A stretch of DNA of 64,000 nt from contig JACKBQ010000003.1 in assembly GCA_020634455.1 (NCBI GenBank), positions 1 to 64,000 on the forward strand, in the 5' to 3' direction. A program made the translations under genes and the position numbers. Of this stretch, positions 35,219-43,854 are shown in pieces. A model generated the notes under the pieces. That model did no database searches and had not been told where the DNA came from. It saw only the letters and a program-made list of their open reading frames with translations. Numbering within the stretch: position 1 is the first letter of the stretch; the number at the start of each line of letters is the position of its first letter. The stretch comes from Ardenticatenaceae bacterium (GTDB lineage: Bacteria > Chloroflexota > Anaerolineae > Promineifilales > Promineifilaceae).

Positions 35219-36697
35219 ATGCTTATGGAACCTTTGCGACCCGCTTATCACTTTACCCCGCCCGCAGCCTGGATGAACGATCCCAACGGGATGGTTTATT
35301 ACAACGGGGAATACCACCTTTTTTACCAATATCATCCCAACGATACGGTTTGGGGACCGATGCATTGGGGGCACGCCATCAGCACCGATCTGGTGAACTG
35401 GCAGCATCTGCCCATTGCCCTGGCCCCGGATGAGCTAGGCGTCATTTTCTCAGGCAGCGCGGTGATAGACTGGCAAAACACGGCCGATCTTGGCCCCGAA
35501 GCGATGGTTGCCCTCTACACTTACCACAATGCCCACGCCGCCCAAAGCCAGGCGCTTGCCTACAGTTTGGACAACGGCCGTTCCTTCACCAAGTACACCC
35601 GCAATCCCATCATCCCCTCCCCACCCAACATGCGCGACTTTCGCGACCCAAAAGCAATCTGGTACGGCGACGGCAGCGGCAACGGGCATTGGGTGATGGT
35701 GCTGGCAGCAGGCAACGCGGTGCTGTTTTACACCTCGCTCAATTTGATTGATTGGCAACCATCTGGCAGCTTTGGCTTTGGCCACGGTGCCGCTACAGGC
35801 GTCTGGGAAACGCCAGATTTGTTTGAACTGCCAGTGGCGGGCAGTACAGAAACCCGCTGGGTGCTGACAGTTGGCGTGGGCGACCATGCACCGGCAGGCG
35901 GCAGCGGCATGCAATATTTTATTGGCCATTTTGATGGCCAAACCTTCACCAATGAAAATCCCAAAGCGCTGGTTTTGTGGGCAGATTACGGGGCAGATTT
36001 TTACGCGGCGCAGTCTTGGAGTGATGTCGGCCTGCGCGGTTCACCAAACGGCCGTCGCCTGTGGCTGGCCTGGATGAACAATTGGCAGTACGCCAACCAG
36101 ATTCCCACCACTACCTGGCGCGGCGCGATGAGCCTGCCGCGCGAGCTGCGGTTGGTGCAAACTGAAGACGGAATTCGCCTGGCGCAAACGGCCGTTCCCG
36201 AACTCATGCAACTACGCCAAACCGAACAAAGCTGGCAACACATCAAGGTAATGCCTGGCCAGCCCTTTGTGCCGGAAATTGAAAGCGAAACGGTGGAAAT
36301 CATTGTGGAAATTGAAACGCCGCCTGAGGCCAACGGCCTGGGCATTCGGCTCCGCATGGGGAATGGAACAGCAACGGCCGTTGGCTACGCGCCGCAAAGC
36401 CACACCCTGTTCGTAGATCGCAGCCGAGCCGGACAGTCAGGCTTCAGCGAGAGGTTTGCCCGTAACCACACCGCCACATTTGAACCTGCCAGCGGCGTTT
36501 TGAAGCTGCACATCTTTGTGGATCGCGCCTCGGTAGAAGTTTTTGCCAATGATGGGCGAATCAGCTTCACCGAACAAATTTTCCCGGACGAGGCGAACGT
36601 TGGTCTTGAACTTTTTGCGGAAGGAACGGCCGTTACCGTCCACAACTTGCAAATTTACCAACTCGGCCCGGCACGCTTCTTTTCCCCACCGGGTTAA
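35219..36697 (+). CDS. Glycoside hydrolase family 32 (sucrose/fructan hydrolase)
   Basis: A 492-residue GH32 enzyme. The nucleophile Asp is D21 in WMNDPNG, RDPKAIW supplies the transition-state Asp, and the lectin-like C-terminal beta-sandwich has HIFVDRASVEVFANDG. The product would cleave fructose from sucrose or fructans. No signal peptide is seen, so it should be cytoplasmic. The exact start is uncertain: ATGs at 35219 and 35225 both fit the family start RPAYHFTPP, and neither has a strong Shine-Dalgarno. It is divergent from the sigma factor gene and has no transporter beside it. Confidence 0.9.
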   Translation: MLMEPLRPAYHFTPPAAWMNDPNGMVYYNGEYHLFYQYHPNDTVWGPMHWGHAISTDLVNWQHLPIALAPDELGVIFSGSAVIDWQNTADLGPEAMVALYTYHNAHAAQSQALAYSLDNGRSFTKYTRNPIIPSPPNMRDFRDPKAIWYGDGSGNGHWVMVLAAGNAVLFYTSLNLIDWQPSGSFGFGHGAATGVWETPDLFELPVAGSTETRWVLTVGVGDHAPAGGSGMQYFIGHFDGQTFTNENPKALVLWADYGADFYAAQSWSDVGLRGSPNGRRLWLAWMNNWQYANQIPTTTWRGAMSLPRELRLVQTEDGIRLAQTAVPELMQLRQTEQSWQHIKVMPGQPFVPEIESETVEIIVEIETPPEANGLGIRLRMGNGTATAVGYAPQSHTLFVDRSRAGQSGFSERFARNHTATFEPASGVLKLHIFVDRASVEVFANDGRISFTEQIFPDEANVGLELFAEGTAVTVHNLQIYQLGPARFFSPPG

Positions 36698-36788
36698 CGA
36701 CCTGTCCGATTAGATGCCACAGAATTCACAGCACGCTTAGAGGCGGCACTTGGCTCAGATTCTGCTTTTTTCTCTGTGTTAACGGTAG

Positions 36789-37319
36789 CTAACGCAGCCA
36801 GCGAGGTGCGCCGACCCGCTTCAACTCACTCTCAACGGTCAGTTTGAAGATTTCGATGTTGTCGAACGGCCGTTTCAGGTTAAATGCCTCAATTGCCTTG
36901 TTCAGCTCCGCAATTGCAGCAATCCACTTCAGGCAGTAATCGTCCCAACTAATGGTTAAGCGACCCTTGTTCGCCTCAGCCACGCCAAACTCACGCTGGT
37001 GCCACCCCCACTGCCGCTCAATATCTGCCCGCAGCCTGGCGATTTTGGCCAAAATCTCATTCCGCTGCAAAATCCACACAGGTGGCAGATCGTTCTCCTT
37101 CAGCAGCTCATTAGCCAGCTCCATATCTGCTGCATACGGATTTTTGTTCAAATTGAGCGGCTTCCCCTTCCCCGGCAAATTGTCAAAATACCCCTTCTCA
37201 AACCCTTCCTGAATCAGCTCTTCAATTAAATCTGCCCGCTCATGCCGCAAACGGGTGCGATACTCTGCCATGGCGGCCGGGCTATCAATAGTGGTGTTTT
37301 CATCATTTTCTTGGGTCAT
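36789..37319 (-). CDS. DUF1992 protein (DnaJ homologue C28-like domain)
   Basis: This 176-residue protein matches DUF1992 through LIEELIQEGFEKGYFDNLPG and GKPLNLNKNPYAAD, followed by ELLKENDLPPVWIL. The rest is helical with the charged repeat ERQWGWHQREFGV. DUF1992 also occurs in eukaryotic DNAJC28, but its molecular role is not known to me. It stands alone between GH32 (convergent) and the esterase (divergent). Confidence 0.85.
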   Translation of the reverse strand: MTQENDENTTIDSPAAMAEYRTRLRHERADLIEELIQEGFEKGYFDNLPGKGKPLNLNKNPYAADMELANELLKENDLPPVWILQRNEILAKIARLRADIERQWGWHQREFGVAEANKGRLTISWDDYCLKWIAAIAELNKAIEAFNLKRPFDNIEIFKLTVESELKRVGAPRWLR

Positions 37320-37484
37320 GGGATGCTTACCTTTCCAAAAATTTTCTCAAGTCTCGCAGAGATTATAAGCATTTTCGCAAGCATGATAAAGCATACTAGG
37401 CAGCTCGTGATTATTTTCACATTTTTTGTGGACAGCCGCATCAAAAGTAGAGACAATTACCGTAACAACCATTGGAGATAAACT

Positions 37485-38372
37485 TTGCAAACCAAGCAAC
37501 ACCAAAAAGTAGAGTGGCGACCCTACCACGACGTTTATTATGAACGGCACCGCCATTCGATCAGCGGCAACATCAAAATTGCCCAACACATTTACAGCCC
37601 TCAACTCGATAATTACCGAGATATTCTCATTTACCTGCCGCCATCTTACGATAATAGCCAGAGCCATTACCCCGTGCTTTACATGCACGACGGCTACAAT
37701 TTGTTCGATGAGGCCACCAGCTACACGGGCGAATGGCATGTGGATGAAACAATGGAAACACTAGCCCACGAAGAACAGCTGGAAGCAATTGTGGTGGGCA
37801 TTCCCAGTATGGGCAAAGACCGGCTGGCGGAATACAGTCCTTTTGTGGATGACAAGTACGGCGGCGGCCGAGGGGAAGATTATTTGGCGTTTTTGACAAA
37901 CACGCTCAAACCGATGGTAGATACGACCTTTCGCACCCTGCCCAACAAGCGCAACACAGGCATTTTTGGTTCATCAATGGGTGGGCTGATTAGTCTGTAC
38001 GGCTTTTTCCACCATCCGGCCGTGTTTGGCTTTGCCGGGGTGATGAGCCCTTCGCTTTGGTTTGCCAATCGCGCTATTTTTGGTTACGTGGAACATGCCA
38101 CCTACCAGCAGGGCAAAATTTACCTGGACGCGGGTACGCGGGAAATGGGCGGCCATTGGCCAGACCAAACCATCCTGCGCAGCCGCTCTCGCCGATATTA
38201 CGGCCGTGTGCGCCGCATCAAGCGCATTTTGGTCAAAAAAGGGTATCGCCCCACCCGGAATTTGCTGCACGTGGAGGATGCCGGAGGCGGCCACAACGAA
38301 GCCGCCTGGGCGTATCGCCTGCCCAACGCCATTCGCTTTTTTTTGGGAGCGCCGCTCAAAAAAGAACGTTAA
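37485..38372 (+). CDS. Esterase-D/enterochelin-esterase-like alpha/beta hydrolase
   Basis: A 295-residue serine hydrolase of the esterase family. Strand and motif order: DILIYLPPSYDN, YPVLYMHDGYNLFDEA, AIVVGIPSMGKDRLAEYSPF, nucleophile FGSSMGGLISLYGF and MSPSLWFANRA. The His is likely in DAGGGHNEAAWAYRLP near the C-terminus. The start is a TTG at 37485 with TTGGAG about 10 bases before. No signal peptide is present. The substrate cannot be assigned; siderophore-like esters or glycosyl esters are known for relatives. Confidence 0.82.
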   Translation: MQTKQHQKVEWRPYHDVYYERHRHSISGNIKIAQHIYSPQLDNYRDILIYLPPSYDNSQSHYPVLYMHDGYNLFDEATSYTGEWHVDETMETLAHEEQLEAIVVGIPSMGKDRLAEYSPFVDDKYGGGRGEDYLAFLTNTLKPMVDTTFRTLPNKRNTGIFGSSMGGLISLYGFFHHPAVFGFAGVMSPSLWFANRAIFGYVEHATYQQGKIYLDAGTREMGGHWPDQTILRSRSRRYYGRVRRIKRILVKKGYRPTRNLLHVEDAGGGHNEAAWAYRLPNAIRFFLGAPLKKER

Positions 38373-38544
38373 CCCCACCAAATTTGCCTAATTTAGCCAA
38401 ACAGGTACGATCCTGACTGGTGAGCAACGATATTTGCTTGCTTGCGTAGAGGGTTGGGACACGGCCGTTTTCCATCATCGTCGTGTTCAATTCTCAGCAT
38501 TAGCGCCGGGTAAGTTGCAGTTAAACCAAGCGCGGGAAGAGTGT

Positions 38545-39351
38545 ATGTCTATCATTTCGAATCAGAAAATCAAGCCCGCCCGTCGGGCCGTCAAAGCGGT
38601 CGCCCCGCCGGAAAAACGCGCCCTGAGCATTGCTGCCAAACGATGGCTGCTGCTAGGGGGGCTGCTGCTAACCGCCTTGCTCACCTGGGTCATGCGCGAA
38701 TCCTTGTCGCACTGGCTCACCATTCTTAGCGACCAGGAATTTGTTAGCAGCTATGTGCAAAGCTTCGGGGCGTTGGCTCCGCTAGTTTTGGCCTTTTTCC
38801 AGGTGCTACAGGTCATTGTTGCCTTCATTCCGGGCCATGTGTTTGTTATTGCCGGGGGGTACATCTACGGCCTTCCCTGGGGTTTAATTTTTAATATCAT
38901 CTGCGTGGTTTCGGCCAGTCAGCTTGGGTTTATGCTAGCCCGCTGGTTTGGGCGGCCCATTGTGCATCGTCTGGCTCCAGAAGAAACCATCCAAAAGTGG
39001 GAAGGCATTGCCGAAAAACAAGGCTTTTTGTTTTTCACCATCGCCTTTGTGCTGCCCGTGTTCCCCACCGACATCATGAACTTTGTGGCAGGACTGACGG
39101 GCATTTCGCCGCGAAAATTTTTGGCGGCCAACTTTTTGGGTCGCCTGCCCAGCGTAACCCTGTTAACATTAATCGGCTCACATGGCCTGGAACTGTCGAA
39201 AACGACCTGGGCGCTGCTGGCTTTGCTGGTAACGGCCGTTTACATCACAGGTCGGTTTGCCATTGTGCGCATCGAACAACAATACAGTCCAAAGGAGAAG
39301 TTCCGTGGAAAAAAAGTACCAAAAACTGAAGGCACGTCTTCAGGAAATTAG
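38545..39351 (+). CDS. TVP38/TMEM64 family membrane protein (VTT domain)
   Basis: The 268-residue protein starts MSIISNQKIK with a basic N-terminus and has about six hydrophobic helices. The VTT core is clear: FIPGHVFVIAGGYIYGLPWGLIFNIICVV near residue 95 and FPTDIMNFVAGLTGISPRKF near residue 175. VTT proteins act in lipid scrambling or membrane homeostasis. Its end overlaps the start of the M32 carboxypeptidase gene by 47 bases, so the two are coupled in one operon. Confidence 0.85.
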   Translation: MSIISNQKIKPARRAVKAVAPPEKRALSIAAKRWLLLGGLLLTALLTWVMRESLSHWLTILSDQEFVSSYVQSFGALAPLVLAFFQVLQVIVAFIPGHVFVIAGGYIYGLPWGLIFNIICVVSASQLGFMLARWFGRPIVHRLAPEETIQKWEGIAEKQGFLFFTIAFVLPVFPTDIMNFVAGLTGISPRKFLAANFLGRLPSVTLLTLIGSHGLELSKTTWALLALLVTAVYITGRFAIVRIEQQYSPKEKFRGKKVPKTEGTSSGN

Positions 39352-40810
39352 CGATCTAAACTCGATTAACGCCCTGCTGGGCTGGGACCAAAGCACCTAC
39401 ATGCCTCCGGGCGGCGCACCAGCGCGGGGTCGCCAACAGGCCATCGTCGGGCGCATTGCCCATGAAATGTTTACCGACAAGAAAATTGGCAAGCTGCTGG
39501 ACAAGCTGGAGCCGTGGGCCGAAACGCTGCCCTACGACAGTGAAGAAGCGAGCCTGATTCGTGTCACCCGTCGCGGTTACGATCAATCCGTAAAAGTACC
39601 CGCCAAGCTCATTGCCGAACTGTCTGAGCATGCGGCCGTTTCTTACCAAACCTGGGCCAAAGCACGACCAGAAAATGATTTTGCGGCGGTACGGCCGTAT
39701 CTGGAAAAAACCCTCGACTACTCCCGCCAAATCGCCAACTACTTCCCCGGCTACGACCACATCGCCGACCCGCTCATTGATTTTTCCGATGAAGGCATGA
39801 AAGCGGAAAGCGTTCGCGCCGTTTTTGCCGATTTGCGCGAACAGCTCGTACCCCTGGTGCAGGCCATCAACGCCCAGGAACTGGCCGACGACAGCTGCCT
39901 GCACCAAAGCTACCCGGAAGATGAACAGCTCGCTTTTGGCTGGCAAATTGCCCAGGATTACGGCTACGACACCAATCGCGGCCGTCAGGACAAAACCCAC
40001 CACCCCTTCATGACCAAATTCTCCCTGGGCGACGTGCGCATCACCACCCGCACCAAAGAAAATGACCTCAGCGAAGCGCTGTTTAGCACCCTGCACGAAA
40101 CCGGCCACGCCCTGTACGAACAAGGCATTGATATGTCACTGGAAGCCTCACCGTTGGGCGGCGGCACCTCCTCCGGCGTGCATGAGAGCCAATCCCGCCT
40201 GTGGGAAAATCTGGTGGGGCGCAGCCGGGGCTTTTGGGAACATTATTATCCCAAGCTGCAAGCCGCCTTCCCCGATCAACTCAAGAACGTCTCGCTAGAC
40301 ACGTTCTACGCCGCCATCAACAAAGTCCAGCGCTCCCTCATCCGCACCGATGCCGACGAAGTGACCTACAACCTGCACGTTATGATCCGGTTCGATTTGG
40401 AGCTGGCGCTGCTGGAAGGGTCGCTAGAAGTGAAAGATTTGCCAGAAATGTGGCATTCGCGTTACCAATCGGACTTGGGTCTGCAAGCCCCCAGCGATGT
40501 AGACGGCGCGATGCAAGACGTGCATTGGTACGGCGGCATCATCGGCGGTGCGTTTCAGGGGTACACGCTGGGCAATATCATGTCCGCCGCGTTTTACAAC
40601 CAGGCGCTGAAGGCCCATCCAGACATCCCCAGCCAGATTCGGCAAGGTCAGTTTGGCACGCTGCACACCTGGCTTAAAGAGAACATCTACACCCACGGCA
40701 GCAAATTCACCGCCAACGAACTGATCGAGCGCGTCACGGGCGGCCCACTAACGATTGATCCGTACATCGCCTACCTCAAAAATAAATTTGGCGAACTGTA
40801 CGTGCTGTAA
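39305..40810 (+). CDS. Carboxypeptidase Taq (M32 family metallopeptidase)
   Basis: A 501-residue M32 zinc carboxypeptidase. The zinc motif HETGH is at residues 264-268 (STLHETGHALYEQG), with the downstream Glu ligand in VHESQSRLWENLVGR. The N-terminus EISDLNSINALLGWDQSTYMPPGG is typical. GTG at 39305 is the start, with AAAGGAG nine bases before, although this lies inside the end of the VTT gene. It removes C-terminal residues from peptides in the cytoplasm. A 15-bp hairpin terminator follows. Confidence 0.93.
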   Translation: MEKKYQKLKARLQEISDLNSINALLGWDQSTYMPPGGAPARGRQQAIVGRIAHEMFTDKKIGKLLDKLEPWAETLPYDSEEASLIRVTRRGYDQSVKVPAKLIAELSEHAAVSYQTWAKARPENDFAAVRPYLEKTLDYSRQIANYFPGYDHIADPLIDFSDEGMKAESVRAVFADLREQLVPLVQAINAQELADDSCLHQSYPEDEQLAFGWQIAQDYGYDTNRGRQDKTHHPFMTKFSLGDVRITTRTKENDLSEALFSTLHETGHALYEQGIDMSLEASPLGGGTSSGVHESQSRLWENLVGRSRGFWEHYYPKLQAAFPDQLKNVSLDTFYAAINKVQRSLIRTDADEVTYNLHVMIRFDLELALLEGSLEVKDLPEMWHSRYQSDLGLQAPSDVDGAMQDVHWYGGIIGGAFQGYTLGNIMSAAFYNQALKAHPDIPSQIRQGQFGTLHTWLKENIYTHGSKFTANELIERVTGGPLTIDPYIAYLKNKFGELYVL

Positions 40811-40813
40811 ACC

Positions 40814-40875
40814 AAACCCTAAGGGTTTTGAACATGACAAATTGACCTCAAAAATGGCAAACCCTTAGGGTTTTT
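40814..40875 (+). terminator. Terminator after the M32 carboxypeptidase gene
   Basis: AAACCCTAAGGGTTT (40814-40828) and AAACCCTTAGGGTTT (40859-40873) pair over 15 bp with a 30-base loop and end in TTTTT. Each arm is itself nearly palindromic. A second hairpin (AAAGACCG/CGGTCTTT, 40890-40915) stands beside it, before the convergent Lon-N gene. Confidence 0.65.
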
Positions 40876-40914
40876 AAGCGATTTTTTTGAAAGACCGGCT
40901 CAGAAGTCGGTCTT

Positions 40915-41556
40915 TTAGTTTATAGAAAAGTTGCCCATTTCTTGCTGGGGAAACTGTTTGAGAATGTCAATCTCGCGGCGGTATTGGTTGGTGAGGAAAT
41001 TGAGGGCGTTGGAGATTTTTTTGGCTTCTAGCAGCGACTGTTTGGTCTCCAGCGACACTTGCAGCAAAGAGGCAGCCATGTGGCTGAGCGCCTCTGGCTC
41101 GGTAGGCACCTGGGTAGGGTCGAATTCGATATTGTCGGCCAGGGTGGTAAGCTGGGTGAGGTAGTTTAGCACCAGGGGATGCAGTTCATTGGCAGCTTTT
41201 TGGAGCGGAGCGGTTTTTTCCGGCAGGTATGGAAGCTGCGCTACCTGACCCACCAGGTAAGGCTTGTTGCGGCGCAGCGATTGCACCTGAAACCGCTCTT
41301 GCCCAACAGTCATGATGAGAAGACGGCCGTCTTGCAACTGTTCCGTCTGCGTAATGGAAACCATACACCCCACATCGTACGGTTCCACATACACATCACC
41401 CTCCGCTTTTCCTTCGCGAATCAGCAAAATGCCAAACGGCGACTTATTTTCCGTGCAGTAGCGCACCATCTCCAGGTAGCGCGGCTCAAAAATGTGCAGC
41501 GGCATCGGCCAGCCAGGGAAAAGAACCGTATTGAGGGGGAACAATGGAATTTCCAT
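40915..41556 (-). CDS. Lon N-terminal-domain protein (LON substrate-binding family)
   Basis: This 213-residue protein is a stand-alone Lon-N domain. Landmarks: MEIPLFPLNTVLFPGWPMPL at the start, HIFEPRYLEMVRYC, GCMVSITQTEQLQDGRLLIMTVGQERF, and a helical C-terminus ending KQFPQQEMG. There is no ATPase or protease domain, so it may bind or present peptides, but the role is unproven. The ATG at 41556 is the family start; the longer reading runs into spacer. It is divergent from the thioesterase gene. Confidence 0.85.
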   Translation of the reverse strand: MEIPLFPLNTVLFPGWPMPLHIFEPRYLEMVRYCTENKSPFGILLIREGKAEGDVYVEPYDVGCMVSITQTEQLQDGRLLIMTVGQERFQVQSLRRNKPYLVGQVAQLPYLPEKTAPLQKAANELHPLVLNYLTQLTTLADNIEFDPTQVPTEPEALSHMAASLLQVSLETKQSLLEAKKISNALNFLTNQYRREIDILKQFPQQEMGNFSIN

Positions 41557-41680
41557 GCGGTCATTATACACAAATTGCAAAGTTGTCTGCGTGAATTTAT
41601 CCACCGCTTAAGGTTCGTTTGCCCAGCTAATAGCAACGCGCTATATTTTTTGCACATCATACCCAGAGAGGAATTGCAAC

Positions 41681-42121
41681 ATGGCAAAATCGGCATTTGA
41701 ACAAGGAAATCTGGCGCTTGAAGATTTTCCCTTCCAGACGTTTGACAAGCTGCGCTATGGCGATACGGATCGCCAGGGGCATGTGAATAATGCGGTTTTT
41801 TCCACTTTTTTGGAAACTGGTCGCATTGAGCTGCTTTTCAGTCCGCTGAGCCCGCTGGTGGCAGAGCGAGCCACCTTTGTGATTGTGAAGTTAGACCTGA
41901 ATTATTTAATGGAAATTAACTGGCCGGGGCGGGTAGAGATTGGTACGGCCGTTACCAAAATCGGCAATAGTTCTGTGAATTTTTACCAGGGATTGTTCCA
42001 GAACGGCCGTTGCGTCGCCACCGCCGAAACCGTCATCGTGCAAATGAACGAGCAAACCCGGAAATCACATCCATTAACAGCCAAAGCCAAAGCGTTTCTG
42101 ATGCAGCACCAATTGGCGTAA
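41681..42121 (+). CDS. Acyl-CoA thioesterase (hotdog, 4-hydroxybenzoyl-CoA thioesterase type)
   Basis: A 146-residue hotdog-fold thioesterase. The active-site region LRYGDTDRQGHVNNAVFSTF carries the catalytic Asp (GDTD) and the HVNN motif of YbgC/4HBT enzymes. It would hydrolyse short or aromatic acyl-CoAs. GAGAGGAATT precedes the ATG. The last 35 codons have a broken second copy at 42717-42816, after the toxin-antitoxin pair. Confidence 0.9.
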   Translation: MAKSAFEQGNLALEDFPFQTFDKLRYGDTDRQGHVNNAVFSTFLETGRIELLFSPLSPLVAERATFVIVKLDLNYLMEINWPGRVEIGTAVTKIGNSSVNFYQGLFQNGRCVATAETVIVQMNEQTRKSHPLTAKAKAFLMQHQLA

Positions 42122-42165
42122 ACGACTGCTTGACGGCAAAACGTACATATTGATAATATACGGGC

Positions 42166-42465
42166 ATGAATTTTTTGAGCAACCTTGATGGATTTGAATG
42201 GGACGATGGCAATCGAACCAAAAACTGGGTCAAACATCAGGTCTCAACTGCCGAATGTGAAGAGGTTTTCTTTAATCTGCCGCTTTTACTGGCAAATGAT
42301 GTGCAGCATTCACAGGAAGAGCAACGATTTTTTGTGTTAGGACACACAAATGCAGAGCGAACACTTTTTATCTCATTTACCATTCGCAGAAATAAAATTC
42401 GCGTGATTTCTGCCCGCGATATGAGCCGCAAGGAACGACAAATTTATGCCAAAGCAAATTCCTGA
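42166..42465 (+). CDS. brnT: BrnT-type toxin
   Basis: This 99-residue protein matches the BrnT ribonuclease toxin family: EWDDGNRTKNWVKHQVST near the start (the usual FEWD..K...N..KHG/V pattern), EEVFFN, RFFVLGHTNAERTLFISFTIR and ISARDMSRKERQIY at the end. BrnT stops growth by cutting RNA and is neutralised by BrnA. Its last 20 bases overlap the antitoxin gene, the normal order for this family. The start is 45 bases after the thioesterase stop. Confidence 0.9.
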   Translation: MNFLSNLDGFEWDDGNRTKNWVKHQVSTAECEEVFFNLPLLLANDVQHSQEEQRFFVLGHTNAERTLFISFTIRRNKIRVISARDMSRKERQIYAKANS

Positions 42466-42712
42466 ATTTGAAAATGAAGATGAAGAAAGAGAATTTTGGG
42501 CAACCCATGATTCCACAGAGTATCTCGATTGGGAAAAAGCGGAACGGGCTGTTTTTCCAAAATTAAAACCATCTACCAAAACGATTTCTTTGCGTATGCC
42601 AGAATCAATGCTTGATGAGATAAGGCTGTTGGCGAACAAACGAGACATACCTTACCAGTCGCTTATCAAAGTTTTTCTGAGAGAACGGATTGACAGCGAG
42701 CTTTATAAATAG
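42446..42712 (+). CDS. brnA: BrnA-type antitoxin (ribbon-helix-helix)
   Basis: An 88-residue partner of BrnT. The N-terminal part (PEFENEDEEREFWATHDSTEY) is the segment that wraps the toxin in this family. The C-terminal ribbon-helix-helix is TISLRMPESMLDEIRLLANKRDIPYQSLIKVFLRE, which should bind the operon promoter. It overlaps brnT by 20 bases, so the genes are translated together and probably self-repressed. Confidence 0.87.
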   Translation: MPKQIPEFENEDEEREFWATHDSTEYLDWEKAERAVFPKLKPSTKTISLRMPESMLDEIRLLANKRDIPYQSLIKVFLRERIDSELYK

Positions 42713-42716
42713 CGAT

Positions 42717-42816
42717 TACGGCCGTATCCAAGCCACCGCCAAAACCGTGATTGTGCGGCCCAGCCATTGTCTAACATTGCCAAAGCGTTCCTTTTCCAGC
42801 ACCAGTTAGACGTATG
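42717..42816 (+). pseudogene. Broken 3' end of a second thioesterase gene
   Basis: This stretch matches the last part of the thioesterase at 41996-42121. TACGGCCGTATCCAAGCC is the relic form of the intact AACGGCCGTTGCGTCGCC and reads YGRIQATAKTVIV against NGRCVATAETVIV. After a deletion and a frame change, IAKAFLFQHQLDV matches AKAFLMQHQLA. The ACGGCCGT copy is kept at the matching site (42718 and 42003). The stop overlaps the ATG of the next gene. It is a relic of a tandem duplicate; the BrnTA pair lies between the copies. Confidence 0.8.
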
Positions 42817-43794
42817 ACATCACCAAAACAACCTTACCCCACAATTGAACAAGTACACGCCTGGCTGGCTGAGCATCACGGCGCGGAGATCAAGAACCTG
42901 GCGCCGCTTTCCGGTGGCTTTTGGTCTTCGGCTTATGCGTACCAAATTGGCGCAGATGCGCTGGTTTTCCGCCTGAGCACGATGGCCGAAGGCTTCGCCA
43001 TTGATCGGGCGGCGATGCGTTTTAACGGCCCAAATTTGCCAGTGCCTACCGTGCGGGCGGTGGGGCAGGCGTTGGGGTTTCATTACGCTATTTCGGAGCG
43101 GCATTACGGCCGTTTCATCGAAACCACCGCCGCCAGTGAAAGAGATGCAGTCGGCACAGCGCTGGCCACCCTGCTGGCCGCCTTACGTGCAGCCCCTACC
43201 GCACCAGAAGATGGCGTGGTCTGGTACGATCAAAGCGAAGCAGCCAACATCAGTTGGCACACCTGGCTCACCAATGGCCTCAAGGACAATTCTGCAAATC
43301 ACGTGAGCGGTTGGCGAGCGAAATTGGCCGAACAGCCGGAGATTGACAACCTTTTCCAACGGTGCGAGGCGCGAATTCACGAGCTGCTGCCCGCCTGCCC
43401 AGAGCGGCGCGATTTGGTTCATGGGGATTTGCTGCATCAAAATGTGCTAGTAGCAGAGGATGTGGGGGAGGTAACGGCCGTATTCTCCTGGAAATGTTCC
43501 GCCCTGGGCGACTTTTTGTACGATGTGGCCTGGTGCACCTTCTGGAGCGACTGGCATCCAGGCATCGCCGCCGCCAATATCTGGCAGCGCACTTTGGCCG
43601 CTCCCGACCTCACCCCAGCCGATTTGGAGAACGCCGCCCTGCGCCATCACTGTTATGAACTGCAAATTGGGGCTTCCCACCTTGGCTGGAACGCCTGGAC
43701 CAACAACCAAAAAGAACTTGAGGCAGTCGCCAGCAAGCTCAAATTGACCATGCTCAGCGTGGAACGCCAGGGGCGACGCTCCGCGTCGTATTAG
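42814..43794 (+). CDS. Aminoglycoside-phosphotransferase-fold protein (Hph-like), metal-ligand Asp replaced
   Basis: A 326-residue kinase-fold protein close to the APH(4)/hygromycin phosphotransferase group. The catalytic loop is intact, H203-G-D205 in VHGDLLHQNVLV. The following motif, normally VIDW with a metal-binding Asp, reads VFSW with Ser225 (TCC at 43486-43488). GDFLYDVAW and FWSDWHPG then follow as in the family. Loss of that Asp may abolish phosphotransfer. The last residues (RQGRRSASY) come from a dispersed repeat, so the original C-terminus has been altered. The start overlaps the pseudogene stop. Confidence 0.75.
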   Translation: MTSPKQPYPTIEQVHAWLAEHHGAEIKNLAPLSGGFWSSAYAYQIGADALVFRLSTMAEGFAIDRAAMRFNGPNLPVPTVRAVGQALGFHYAISERHYGRFIETTAASERDAVGTALATLLAALRAAPTAPEDGVVWYDQSEAANISWHTWLTNGLKDNSANHVSGWRAKLAEQPEIDNLFQRCEARIHELLPACPERRDLVHGDLLHQNVLVAEDVGEVTAVFSWKCSALGDFLYDVAWCTFWSDWHPGIAAANIWQRTLAAPDLTPADLENAALRHHCYELQIGASHLGWNAWTNNQKELEAVASKLKLTMLSVERQGRRSASY

Positions 43795-43842
43795 ACACAG
43801 AGCGTCTACCATTCATTCCCACGCTGAGCGTGGGAACGAGGC
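43790..43842. repeat. CCCACGCTGAGCGTGGG repeat
   Basis: CATTCCCACGCTGAGCGTGGGAACGAG is a common type of intergenic palindrome, here preceded by a GCGACGCTCCGCGTCG unit that runs into the end of the phosphotransferase gene. It separates two convergent genes. Confidence 0.6.
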
Positions 43843-43854
43843 CTACAATAGAGA

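Noticed and set aside
40890..40915. Second hairpin as a terminator for the minus-strand Lon-N gene
   Set aside because: On the minus strand the stem is followed by A-rich, not T-rich DNA, so it could only act on the plus strand.
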